DNA from: Rhynochetos jubatus
Lineage: Eukaryota; Chordata; Aves; Eurypygiformes; Rhynochetidae
NCBI GenBank assembly: GCA_027574665.1
Contig: CM050657.1
Location: forward strand, 30,379,408-30,443,407
Direction: 5' to 3'
Length of the DNA stretch: 64,000 bases
Shown piece by piece: positions 10,785 to 22,330 of the stretch (positions are counted from its first letter, which is position 1; each line of letters begins with the position of its first letter). Below the pieces are notes generated by a model. The model worked only from the letters and a program-made list of their open reading frames with translations. It was not told the origin of the DNA and searched no databases. The position numbers and the translations under genes were made by a program.

Positions 10785-11026
10785 AGACCAGGTCGGAAAC
10801 AACAGAACACTTCTACTGTACATCAGCCACTTTGCTGCAAGAGAACACTGCCAGAAGCAAAAGGGCTCAAGAAAGCTGTGAAGACTCTAGAAAGGAAAAT
10901 GAAGGTTTTAATAACTGTAACATTATTAGTGATGAAGGAGGAGAAAGTATTTCAAAGGCCTCAATCTGCTCCTTAAGAAGTGGCACTGTATTCCCATTCT
11001 TTTGCAATACGTATTGTCACGGCTAA
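10785..11026 (+). other. Exon-like open frame of unknown identity
   Basis: After a pyrimidine-rich tract and CTTCTAG the plus strand is open for about 80 codons (ETRSETTEHFYCTSA..., ...SRKENEGFNNCNIISDEGGES...) and ends at a TAA. Composition is acidic and serine-rich rather than low-complexity, similar in style to the disordered exons of the ANKRD26-like genes, but I recognise no homologue. It is absent from the copy B upstream region. It could be a relic terminal exon or chance. Confidence 0.3.
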
Positions 11027-11639
11027 TCATAGTGAGCGTGTCCCTCTGATCTAATAAGGATTTGTTTGCCATCTCTCCATTTTTCACAAATTCATATTCA
11101 AGAAGCAGTTCCTAAAGACAGGACAAGGTGTTCCGTAAGGCAAATCATCCTTGGTATACTGTCCTCTGACGAATTACCCCAAAACCACACGGTATCTTAC
11201 CGTAAGGCTTCACTGCTCTGAGCTACATAGGGGTGTCCCTGTAGCAGGACCACACTGAGAGTGACTCCCAACTTCCCTGTACCAAAGGCATGCCCGGTCT
11301 TTTGAGCTCTGTGTCATGTTTGCGTAGCATCAGCATGCATGGATGTTCCTATTTGTTCATGGTGGTGCCAAGGCAGTAACTTTCCGAGTCCGTCATGGGC
11401 AAAAAGGCGTAAGTAGTCGAAATCCCCCTCCACCCCGTTTCCTACGAGATTAATCCCTGCTGTTTGTTCCTTTGGCATCCATTCATCCAGGCCTGATAAC
11501 AGCACTCGAGCAGTTCTGCTAAACAAACCGGAACACGACTTTCGTGGGAGGATTGTTTTGTCCGTCAGTCCTTTAGGAGACTTCCTTGTTCTGCACTAAA
11601 TACACTTCCTCCCCAGTTTGTGCCGTTGGCTTTTCACGT
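11027..11639. other. No gene recognised
   Basis: Sequence upstream of copy A's CpG island, not present upstream of copy B. No supported gene. Confidence 0.4.
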
Positions 11640-12760
11640 GACCCAGGCCGAGCCGCCCGTGCGCTCCCAGCACAGACCCCGCTGCTGCCCGGTACATCAA
11701 CACACACGCCGCCCCGCCCCCCCGAGCTTCCCAGCAGCGGTCCCCGAGTGCCCTGTGCGGTGCCCAAGCACCCGGGGACCGGCCGGGGCGGGCCAGGCCT
11801 GTCACTGCCCCCGCCGCGCTCGGCTGGCCACATCCAGCTGCCTCCTTCCCCGGACGCGTGGGAGAAAGGGACCCCACTCACCGTTGGACACAGCTGATAA
11901 CCCACTCCCGGGGCAGACCAGGAGCCGACCCTAACGCCACGGACGTCGAGAACCCTTTCCGCGCCTCAGCGCCTCAGCGCCCCACCCCCCCGTCGACACC
12001 CCCCGGCCCTCCCCAGGCCGCGCATGCGCGGGCCCGGCCGCGCGCCGCGGCCGTTACCCTCCCAACGGCGCCTGTGCGGAGGCGGCCGTTGTGCGGCAGG
12101 CGGCAAGCCAGGAGGTGCCGCTGTTACCGAGGGAACGCGTCCCTGTTCTCGGCTTGCCAGCCCAAGGGTGGTTCGCTTGGCAGCAGCCGGACCGGCGGCT
12201 CCTCTCCCCTGCCCGGGGCCCGGCACAGCCCGCCGGGTGCCTCCAGCCGTCGCTGCCCTGAGGCGGGCCGCGGGATGAAGAGGATCTTGGGGTTCGGGAG
12301 GAAGAAGAAGGTGCAGTCATCCCCCGGCAGCGCCTGCCTGCCCTGCCCCGCTGGTGCCTGTGAGCTCCGGCAGAAGGACCTGGGCGGGCTGCACCGCGCG
12401 GCCGCCAGCGGCGACCTGGCCCCGGAGCGGCAGGCGCTGAAGAAGTGCGGCATCGCCGGGCGGGAGAAGGCGGAGTGGTGAGCGGGAGCAGCGCCGGGCG
12501 GGTGGGGGTGGGGGTCGGCGGGGGTGGGGGCCGGCGGCGCCAGAAGCCCCGGGCCGCAGCTACGGCCCTCGGCAGCTCGGCGGGGGATGGGACTCGGGCT
12601 TGTGCCGCCAGAAGCCCTTGCGTTCGGCCTGGCAGCCGACTGCCGCCTTCCCCTTTTGCCCCGGCCTCCTCGGTGCCCTCAGTTCCCTGCCCGGGGGGGC
12701 AGGAGAGGGGTGCCGGCAGCAGCCCGGCAGAGGTAGGTTGCTGGAGGCGCCTCACGGCCA
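11640..12760 (+). promoter_or_regulatory. CpG island promoter of ANKRD26-like copy A
   Basis: CpG-dense region around exon 1. CGCGCATGCGCG at 12019-12030 matches the NRF1 consensus and is about 245 bp upstream of the ATG. The same site is kept in copy B at 40358-40369, as is the surrounding GTTACCCTCC motif. No TATA box is seen, as expected for a CpG promoter. Confidence 0.6.
12275..12477 (+). CDS. ANKRD26: Copy A exon 1
   Basis: Starts MKRILGFGRKKK and runs to ...GIAGREKAEW, then GTGAGC. The family begins with MK plus a hydrophobic and basic cluster, and the ELRQKDLGGLHRAA motif corresponds to the pre-ankyrin helix (RDLGKIHKAAS in human ANKRD26). Length 203 bp, donor phase 2. The start was chosen by homology, because the frame is also open upstream. 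Confidence 0.85.
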
Positions 12761-15615
12761 TTCTTCAGCCACGCTTTGAAGTCACATTGCAATTGCTTGC
12801 CTCTCTGCATCTTCGAGGGCTCAGCGTGCAGGTGTAGTAGCTGCGCCGAGAAAGTTGCACTGCCTTAACGGGAGGAACTGAAGGAGAGGTGGGCACTGCA
12901 GTCGGGCAAGAGTTACAGCGCAGAATAAAGGTGTTGTATATTGATGCAGCATGTGCCGTTGCCTGATGTGCCTTTTGTGACGGTGCCGTGGCAGCCAAGG
13001 CAACAGTCTGATTGTAGGTGGCAGTTGTTTAGTTGTTCGCTCTGAGGCTTTGGAGCAGCTCATCAGGACCTTGGATTGGGAGACCGGGGCAGCTACTGAA
13101 GGAGAAGCTGCTGCTTCTGGCAGGTGCTGTTGTGTGGGGGGTTGAGTCGAGCACAGCAAGCAGTGGGGAACTGTATCTTAAGGAGAAGGCCTGGGCTGCA
13201 ACATGGCTCCTGGTGATCCATCGTAAACATAGGGAAACGGCTGAAATTTTTGGGTCTTGTATTTGTCAACCCTTAAACGTCTTTTCTGAAAAGACGCAGA
13301 GTCCAAACCTTCCTGCTATTCTGAAGAGATGCTGGTTTTGTCAGAGTAGCTCATCTGCCTAGGCTGTCTGTCTTGAAGACCAGCCTTTTGCCAGCCAACT
13401 AGTTTATTGCCCTGAAAACACCCAAACCTACCTAGATTTGTAGGAGAAGCAAGGAGGAGTGTGGTAAGCGTGCACTTCAGCGATGTGGGTGGTGTGCCTG
13501 AGTGTTGCCAGCCAGTATCTGTTTCTGCAGCCGGAGACGGGAGATGCGGTTGAAGGTGGATTGAGTGCGTTTTGTGCATACTCCAGCTGCCTGAGTCCAG
13601 GTGCCCAATGGCATTTATGGAAACAGCTGCTGAATGGTTTGGGTTTTTTTTTGTTTGCCTTTTTTTTTTTCCTTCCTGCCTTCTCTTTCACTGTGGCTGC
13701 TTCAGTCAGTCATCAGTTCATAGCAGACCCTAGTATGACATGTGGCTAGCTTTTTCATCTGAAGTTCGTCTTGTTCAAGAAAGCCTTGATTCCTCTGGAA
13801 AGGTTTCGTGCTGTGTGTCATGCCACTGTGGGTGTTGTAACTGGGCAAAGAAAGTAACACACTGTAAAAAACCCCAATACAGAAGGCAGTGTACATACAA
13901 TAGAGCACCAGGATGCTTTTGGCGTGACAATGCCCAGTGCTGACAAGCTTACCTGGGAGGGATTCAGTGGCCAGTCTGCCTGCTTTCTGCAGACCCTGTA
14001 CACTATACTAGCCTGGAGGGTTCCAGGCCCACCTCCGCCCTTTAGGGGCTTGTGGGTGTGGTGTGTGTTTTGAGTGACCACCAGGTGCAGTTGTGTTCCA
14101 GAGCTTCATCATGTTCTCCAGGGACTGGAAAAGTTGACATCATTGGAAACAGAAGTGCAATGTTGGAAGTGATGGTTAAAACGTGTGCGTTGTTCATAGG
14201 AGTATCTCCGTTCTGCTCCTCAGGACTTGTAAAAGCAAAATCCTGCACCAGGGATGTGGGAAGTATCACACCTCCAGGCTCCTTCCAGGAGGTGGTTCCT
14301 GTAACCCATGGGACCTTGCCAAACCGCGCCTGGAACAGCTGTTAGGAGCAGGCAGGTTTTCAGAGATGTTCCAGCAAAGCCTTTGGCCTTGCTGAAAGAG
14401 ATGGGCCAAACTCAGCACAGAGGTGGAAGCAGTGCAGGCACGATGCCAGCTAGTCATGAATCCTGGGCCAGAGCTAATCACTAAGAGAGATTTACCCTGT
14501 CAGCTGCCTGTCGGGGTGAACTCCAGAGCTTTTCATTGCTTAGCTTGTAGCTGCTGGGTCGTCGGCTCAAGTGCTCTTGGACTTGCCTGCTGCCAGTTTC
14601 CCTGGGATCTCCCAGTGGGGTTGTTTTGCAGCTGCTCAGGCATCAGCGGTTCTCTTCTACGCCATGGGCGATGAGCGTAGGATTGCAGCAGCAGGAGGAA
14701 GAGAGTCTGGGCAGGGTCCCCAGGGCTGGGTGGCAGAACACAGCTTTGGTTGCCTGCTGGGACAGGCAACTGTGAACATAGAGGGGGAGACAGGACTTTG
14801 TGGGTGATTGTGTCTTTGGGTACAAGTAGGCTGCTGAATTGACGTGGGACCTGGAGATGTTCTGTGGTTTGAAGGAGCCCTTTTCTTTCTGCCAGTGCTT
14901 TAACATGAAGAAAAAAGTGTGATTTTCTTTTGCTGGTCACGGATTGTGGAAACACAGTATGCCCTCCTTGGAGAGGACTGCCTCTGTAGTAGGCTGTTTA
15001 TGACTGTGATAGTTGCACGTGTCGAGAAGGTCAAATACTGCTTTTCTGCAACCAGGATGACAGGGTTCTGCTGTTTGGTTTGCTGCATGTTGTCAGAGGG
15101 GCTTTGATGCAAGTGTGTTCTTGGGTTTGCTGCTTGCTTCAGCAAGAGAAAATGCAGAAATTCTCACGGTGCAGGGAGACACTAATCTTGTTGCTATATA
15201 ACCCATCTCCTACATCTCTGCTGCGCTTCTGGCACGTGAATGATCATAGAAGAGCAGAGAGGTTTGCTTGCCATAGCGCTCAGATTCCCAAGCTTTGGTC
15301 TCTGTTGCTGTGGCATGCGTGTATTCCTGCTGGAGGCAGTGACCAGTGCCTGGGCAAGGGAATCTGTGCAGATTCAGTTCTACAGAGAAGAAAATGTCAC
15401 CTACCTGAGCAGAAGCTGTGAAGGTTTTGCTAACCAGCCTCAGGCGTTTGGTGTGCAGTTGCTGCTAGTGGTAAAGGAATAAAAAATAATCTCTTAAGAT
15501 TGCTTTTTGCAAAGTGATTTTTAAGTTATTAAGAATTAATTATTAAATTGTTATTTAAAAAAATGATTAGAGCGTATGTGTCAAATGATCTGTTGCCCTA
15601 TTTTGGATGTTTCAG

Positions 15616-15735
15616 GACCCCACTTATGACAGCTGCCTCTGCTGTGGAGCATAATACGATAGAAGTTGATGTTTCCTATAAAGACACTAATGGATGGACA
15701 GCTGAGGATTATGCTGTTGTTCATGGACATTCTAG
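15616..15735 (+). CDS. ANKRD26: Copy A exon 5 with 18-bp internal deletion
   Basis: After TGTTTCAG it encodes TPLMTAASAVEH...DVSYKDTNGWTAEDYAVVHGHSR and ends at GTAAAT. Compared with copy B (138 bp) 18 bp are missing, removing the LLQYGA part of the second ankyrin helix while keeping frame. The repeat is unlikely to fold as a normal ankyrin unit. Splice sites are intact, and its phase accepts exon 1 directly. Confidence 0.8.
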
Positions 15736-16418
15736 GTAAATTTTCAAGTTTGTCATTAGAATAAGTTTTCAGTGCGGCTTTTGAACATTTTTGGTAAAGC
15801 ACAAAGGTTTAATGATGTGTTGAGTCCTGTCTTGAAGCTGTGCTCAATGCTTCTGCTAAGTATCCTTCCTGTGTGTAATGTGAATTTGGATGTTGAGGGA
15901 AATTGACACCCCGAAATCTCTGTTAGATTTCAAGTTTTGTTGCTAAGTTCACACCTGCCCAGTATAAACTCTACAAAGTGTTTGTAGCATGAAGTTACCC
16001 GAAGGTGGAACACGGCAAACTGAAATGCATGTGAACACTCTCCCTGGACCAGCACCGTTGTCCTTACTGATTTCCACTACCCTGACAAGAACTACTCCTC
16101 TTCTGCATAGCTTTGTAGCTGTGGGTGTTCCTTCTCTAAGGTGGTTATGTGTGCTTCAAAGGTAGCCTGACAAAAATGTACCAAGCGGGAGTTAATAACT
16201 TTATAGGTGTGAATATGCATCTGTAGAATACTGTGTAGTGAATATTGAAGGGTGTTGTAGTCATGCAGTAAGTGCTGTATTACTGTATATGAATTGATAT
16301 GGCTATGAGTATGTGGGGGATGGATACTAAGTGGCTGTTAAGTGTTCTGTTAAATGGTATATGCAAGTGTGTGGTTATTTTTACCAGATGTATTTCCTCT
16401 TTCTCTCTCTGGTCTTAG

Positions 16419-16561
16419 TAAACAACTGACAGACCCTGCAGACTGGGAGGACACAGGAGAAGCTTCTGCAGGTGGCGCACAAGGCATCACAGCCCTTAGC
16501 CCTCCTTGCCAGGCAGGAGATGCTGGCTTGATGTGGGGTGCACCTGCTGTGGACAGAGGAG
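16419..16561 (+). CDS. ANKRD26: Copy A exon 6
   Basis: Encodes KQLTDPADWEDTGEASAGG... to ...APAVDRG before GTAGGA, nearly identical to copy B. The upstream AG of copy B's tandem acceptor (TCTAG) is changed to TCTGG at 16411-16412, so only the AG six bases downstream (CTTAG) remains. Using it keeps the frame and drops two residues. Confidence 0.75.
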
Positions 16562-19281
16562 GTAGGATCCTTAGCCATGGAGTTGCTGATAAGGAGAGTC
16601 ACTCTGGCCTCTTCTTTAGGTGGTTTGTATTGTTAGAGCTCGTCGTGTTCACCGTTGACTTTAGCCGGAAGCATCAGATGGAGTTTTGTGAATGTGCTTC
16701 TTTGTCGCTACTTGGAGGTGCTGCTTGTCAGGCTGTGAAGGTAGTTGTGACTTGTGTGCTACACATCTGCTTCCAGGGTTGTGGCCTGCTGGCTGTCCGT
16801 TTGCCCACCTGTGTAGGTTTTCCTATGGGAGAGAGAAGGGGCACAGGGAAGGAACTAGTCCAGAGTGGTTTTGGTTTTTAGGTGTGTGCTTTTCCCTATA
16901 GATGGCCATTCAGATTGCGAAAATCCAATTGCAGAAGCAGTCGGTTCTTCCTGAGTGCTTGTTCATCTCTCTCTAGTTGGAAAGCAGCAGGTGAGGTAGC
17001 AGGAAGACCCGGCTTGTTGATTTCCACTGAGTGTGTGTGTCTTTGTTTTAATATTAGTAGCTCACCTGCACTAAGCTCCTTTTAGTGAGTCATCTTATTT
17101 CTCAGCATCCATGACTGTGGAGGTGCTGTAGAGACATATTCAGGAAAAATGGTCTTGGAAAAGTAACATTTTTAGCAACAACCGTGCAGTGTCTGTGTCT
17201 ACTGTACCTTCTTGGATGTAGTTTTGATTTACAGTAAAAAAAAAAAAAAAAGCTTTTCTTCTACTTTGGTTAATTTCATGAAATAAATTTTTAAAAAACC
17301 ATTTTAACTGGTGGCCCAGAAAAACAGTGACCTTACCTTGTGATGAAAAAATTGACTCTTCAGTGAGTCTGTAAAATGCAATCCATGCTTAGGAATTCCC
17401 ATTGCCCTAGAGGAATCTTAGAAAATTAGTATGTTAATATCAATGGAGTTGTCTTGTGCTTTACATCTCAGGTCCTACGGTGGGAGTTTCTATGATTACT
17501 GGTATTTTAAGGGTGTTATATCAGAACTGATATAACAATCTGTTTCCTAGTAGGGCTTGTTTTTCTTCTGAGTGGTATGAATCCTTTTCTTCTTGTGCTC
17601 AGCCTCTTACAAGATGACCCCAGTGTGCCGACGAGAGAGATGAGTAGCATGCAGGGAACACTCATTGCATGAGTCTGGCAGTCTCTGGCTTGCACCCACA
17701 AAGCACAGGTCCTGCATCATGGGAGTCCCTTTGATATGCTGCTATAACAGGCTTTGAAGCCTCCATCAGAGGAGAATCTGGGGTGAAATTGAGAGACCAG
17801 AGAAGCACCCACTTTGGAGTTATTTTCTTTGCTCTTCTGTACTGTTTTTCTGGCATCTTCAAAGTTGTCCTTATTCCTCTTGTAATGATGCAATTTTTCT
17901 AAAGGCAAGGGGATTCTGATTCCTAGTGTGGTTGCAGTAGCAGCTTTTTTTAGCTACTGCACTACATATTAGTGTGGTTTTCCTTTGTGGTTACCCTGAG
18001 TTCCTGCAGAAACTGTTAGGTGTTCACAGCAGAGCTCTCGGTAAAGAAGTGAGTGCTTCAGTGTGATGTACATCTGCTGAGGTGAGGAGAAGTTGTCCTC
18101 TATCACCTTTTAAGAAAATTGAGAAACAGAGAAGGGATGAGAACCCATCTTGAGGTCTTTTTTGACTCTTTAAGTGTATGTTTTTGTGGGAGTCCTTTTG
18201 CCACCTCCATTCCATGGATTTGTGGTAAAATCAATATAATCAGGATTGCCTTCTGCTCCGAGACAAATGTTATGGCCTTGTCACAAAGAAATTTGGTGTT
18301 GGGTAGCTGCAGTAACAGAACCACACCATTTGCTGACGTAAAATAAAGAAAACTACTAAGTAGATGGGTAGAGCAGGTGGATAGTAACTGATAGTCTAAA
18401 ACCTGTGTTGCACAACAGACAGACATTCATACACCCACAAACACACAGACATGACAAACACCGGTCAGTGCACCCGTTTTCATCCAGTTGTGACCTCCCC
18501 TGTGGCACTGGAGGAGCAGAGCATTTATTGTGCCTGCTTGTCCCGTCTGCGCTCGGGCTGGTGGCAGGGCTTCTGTATGCGAACGGTCCGGCGTGGTCAA
18601 ATCAGGGTAAGGAGGACTCTCATCTTCCAGCTGATGTAGGAGGGACCTCTGTTTGCGTCAGGCACCGACTGACAACCTTTAAGGCCAGCTGGTTTAAGGC
18701 CAGAAGTTTCTGCGTTGCTTTTTAGTGAGGGACAACAAACATGCTGAAACGAACTCGATACGAGTGAGTGTAAATAGCAATATGCCTAGAAGTTGTATGG
18801 TGGTGCGGCCAAGATTTCCTTCAAAAGTTTTGGATAGCGTATCGTCAAAGTTTAGTTGTTGGCATCTAAGGATTTTTGGGATGCTTAGAGGGCGGGATTT
18901 TAAGTGTGCCGTGTGTATAAAGCACTCTACAAATGTGAAGGAATTGGCATTTGCAGCCTGTGCTAGATGAGGACTAGTCAAGTTGGCAGTATAAAGGTGG
19001 CAGTAAATTTCTGATAATCTGTTGAAATATAGGCACTTTCATGAAACAAGTAAATTAAGTTACACTAACACTGTCCCCTGAGAGTACAGTTCTGTAGATT
19101 GTGATTGGTTTTGTTCCTAGCGCTTACAACTGTAGAGCAGGCTGATAGTCACAGTAGGTTCTGCCACTGCTGTAGCTGTGTTGATGTGCTGCTTATGTTT
19201 TCCCAATTTCTGGGACTTCAAATGTATTCTGATGTCATTGTTTCGTCTGTCCTTTCTGTGCCTTTTCCTAAATGGATCTAG

Positions 19282-19332
19282 GAATGCCAGAGTCTCCTAA
19301 CCAGACATCAAGAACAGGAAAATCAAGGAAAG
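19282..19332 (+). CDS. ANKRD26: Copy A exon 7
   Basis: 51-bp exon between ATCTAG and GTATTC encoding MPESPNQTSRTGKSRK, identical in sequence to copy B's exon 7. Ends in phase 1, which fits the retained exon 15. Confidence 0.8.
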
Positions 19333-20456
19333 GTATTCTGTAGAGCAGCATTTCAAATATGAAACGTGTTGTGTGAGGTACAAATACTAACACATCTGTG
19401 GTCTTTTCTGTCCTGGAGGATCCTATTTTGATGGGTTTGGTTTTATAGATTAGATTTAAGAGCAGGCTTTTGGTGTTTTTTATGTGTCTGCATGTTTTGC
19501 ATGAGCCCATTATTATTGAATTGAGTGTGTTTGCTTTGTGTCATTAGTGATAGCAAATAGCTTCTTTTAAAGATACGTGCTTCTGTTGCTCCAAACTGGA
19601 AATGGACTTCAACTAAAGTGGAAACAAGCAATCCCCAGAGGCTGCTCTTGTAGATCGCATTTCTGTGGTAAGGCATCAAGGTCTGTCTGAAAGCTAGCTC
19701 ATGAACTTCCTCTATTGCCTTCTAAAGGGCAACGTGGCCTGGTTTTCGTTATTGCTTAAAGTTACTATACATTGAAAGCAAAAGTTCAGATAACTGACTT
19801 AGCTGGTGTGATTAATTATACCTGTACTCATTGAAAATATAACTGAAGTCACCTGTCAAGAGTTTGTAACTGAGTGCTGCACCCCATCCACCCAGGTCTG
19901 AGAGGCAGGTTTTCATTCAGCCTGGGAGGTCGGCAGGTAGATTAGCCTGTGGGTACTGTGTGAGTATGATTCTACTAAATGACGTTTACAAACAGTGTGA
20001 AAAGGGCGTAGAGGGTGATGATGGTCATCTCTCTAAGGTATTTGCATGTTTAAAATGAGAAGTATAGGTGGGCCAGTAGATTGTTTGGGTGTGGAATGGA
20101 TTTAATGTTGGACGAAATTTGGACCAAACAAAAAGTACTTGGAACTATGCTATAAACAAAGAACATTTGTTTCTTGTTTCCTTGCAAGCTAAAGCAGAAT
20201 AGTCTGTTGGACTAGCTTGATTTTACCTCACTGAGTGGCATGTCTACACGGCTTGTGTGTCTGGGCCCATGCTGTCTCTGTCCCATCAAGAGAAAGGACA
20301 AATTCTCTCTCTAGGAGTTGACAAGTTAGATGGGATGTGTCATTTTTTGTTAAGATTTTTCCCCCCCCCCACAAATATGGTGACTCGAGATGCACTTTAG
20401 GCATAAATAAGTAGTGTGATGTCATGCTGGTTAAAAATACATGGTTTTCACTGTAG

Positions 20457-20521
20457 GTGAATACTCGTCATCAGCTGAAAAAGAAGAAACCAGTGATGGC
20501 ATTGGAAACTATGGGGTGCAG
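20457..20521 (+). CDS. ANKRD26: Copy A exon 15
   Basis: 65-bp exon between CTGTAG and GTATGT encoding GEYSSSAEKEETSDGIGNYGVQ in pieces shared with copy B, where it is identical. Begins with two bases that complete the codon left by exon 7, so 7-to-15 splicing is in frame. Confidence 0.8.
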
Positions 20522-21599
20522 GTATGTAAACGCAAATATTTTGATTTACGGTCTGAATTGGTAAATGGCGTAATACACAAAGGTCAAGAAAACTTAGCAG
20601 TCAGTGAATAATGCTGGAGGGAGAGTCCTCTAGACGAAGGTTGTATGATGGTCTGAATTCTTACTGTGGGGCAAAATCCTTGTCATTATGTTGGATACTT
20701 CCTGTTATATGGATTTGTTTCCAGGTGGTTTGCTTAAATTTGACCATTATTTTTCCTTTTGTGCAGTGCTGAGAAACAGTGCAGTCTCGTGCATTTTTGT
20801 TTTCCCCTATGCAAAATGCACTTTCCAGTGAAGAGGGAGATTTGTCTATAATATGGTGATCTGTTTGATTCGATCTGCCCAGTCTTCTCCTTGGTAAGAG
20901 GAAGGTCAAACAAAATACTTGAAACTTGATGACCTTCCTGACGCTTTCCCGGCCTCTGCAAAAGGTACCCTTGTTTGGCCCTGTCAGTAGGTGTTTGGAA
21001 GGGTTTTTTCTGAGGGCATTCTAGAGGGGAATAAGGCAGGCATCCTGTTTGCGCTGGGCATACAGGCCAGGGCTGGATAGCGGGATCTGGAGTCGTCTCT
21101 AACGCCTCAAGGGACGGTGGAGCAAACTGTTTCCACCCCGCACCCAGGCACCGTGAAAGAGGGACGTGCTTGATTTTAACAGGCTGAGCAGAGAACGTAA
21201 ACCTATGGGAAGGTGCTGGTAGTTGGGCAGTGAGCTTGGGAATGGAGAGGCTGAGACAGATGACTGAGGTGCTCCTTCTCTGTTCCGAAAGGAGGAGTTT
21301 TTGCGGAGGGAGAAAAGGGTCTGGCTAAGGAGACGAGATCAAGGAGTTGGATGGTCTTAGCCCATTGGGACACCAAGGCTGCAGGCCCTGTTTTGAAGGG
21401 ACCACGAGCTAAGGAGGCAGGTGAGGAGGGAGCATGTTGGGAGGAATGTGACACATCAGAGGGGCGGTCAGAACTGTTGAGGGACAAAGCATGGGGTCAG
21501 GGACGTGAGGAGGCTGGGTGGGGTTGAGACACGGTATGGTTTTCCTACAAGCTTGGGTTCCTGCTTTTAGGGCTAAGGGAAGGAGCGGACAGGTTTCCC

Positions 21600-21660
21600 T
21601 GGTATTCCTGGCTTTGGAGAAAGAGAAGGTATAGCTGCAAAAAGAGGTAGAAGTTCACCT
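21600..21660 (+). pseudogene. ANKRD26: Copy A relic of exon 16 tail
   Basis: Reads VFLALEKEKV, a TAG (21632-21634), then LQKEVE. Related mammalian proteins have VQLQKEVE here. The same TAG is in copy B. In copy A the rest of exon 16 (about 1.5 kb) is deleted just upstream. Confidence 0.6.
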
Positions 21661-21987
21661 GCTACTACTCATGCTTTAGTCTTTCTCCATATCAATGGTC
21701 CTGTTCACTTCAGCGGTTCATCGTTAAGGGAAGATGCTCTGTGCAAATTGGGGTTTGTTTTAGTGGAAATACATTACTTAAACAGAGCAGTGGAGAGTTG
21801 TCCTGCCCCTCACTGTGGCATTAGGAGGGTTTTTTGGAAAACGCAGACTGCGTTATTCGTCCAGTTGAACAGTAGGTGGCACTCAGTTCCAGCGTAAGTA
21901 GTTAGTGCTTCAGTGCCATAGAGAAATGCACACAATGACATCAGTTCTGCTTCTGAACCAGAGAATTAAAATAGCTTCTGACCAGGT

Positions 21988-22330
21988 GTCATGGTTTTTA
22001 TCACAACCAGCCGCTCTACCACTCCTCCCCCCCCACACCCCCTCCCGGTGAGGAAGGGTTGGAGGCACAAACCGAGGAAAAGCCCGTAGGAGTTGAGATA
22101 AGAATTATTTAATTATATAAATGAAACTTAGGGAGTTACTAACAATGCTAGTGCTAAGGAGTAATTTAAGGAACGGAGGAAAAGGGTAGAACAAATGATA
22201 CAGGATCTCACCCTGAGAAGGGAAAAACAAAAGAAAACCAACCTGAAGGGAGCCAGCCCCCCACGAAATCGCCCAGGGGCCAAGAGAGTAAGTGAGAGGA
22301 AAAAAAAACTTTCAAACCCCGACTCCTAGA
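21988..22330 (+). mobile_element. Avian ERV LTR 5' part
   Basis: Homology between copies A and B stops exactly where TGTCATGGTTTTTATC begins. This start, the C-rich run (ACTCCTCCCCCCCCAC) and the motif GTTGAGATAAGAATTATTTAAT are those of a common avian endogenous retrovirus LTR. The right boundary is not clear; no retroviral genes are visible. Probably a truncated or solo LTR. Confidence 0.65.

Larger units (their letters stand above)
12275..21660 (+). pseudogene. ANKRD26: ANKRD26-like copy A (partially deleted paralogue)
   Basis: Copy A aligns with copy B through long intronic stretches but keeps only exons 1, 5, 6, 7 and 15. Deletions remove exons 2-4 (junction near 15505), 8-14 (junction near 19976, matching B 49549 to 58349) and 16 (junction near 21595). 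Retained exons have intact splice sites and joined phases (2 to 2, 2 to 2, 1 to 1) giving 194 open codons: a head, one ankyrin unit, and linkers. A normal ANKRD26 needs the missing ankyrin repeats and downstream coiled coil, so loss of the original function is likely. A short functional product is not excluded. No downstream partner exon was found before the LTR at 21988. Confidence 0.8.
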
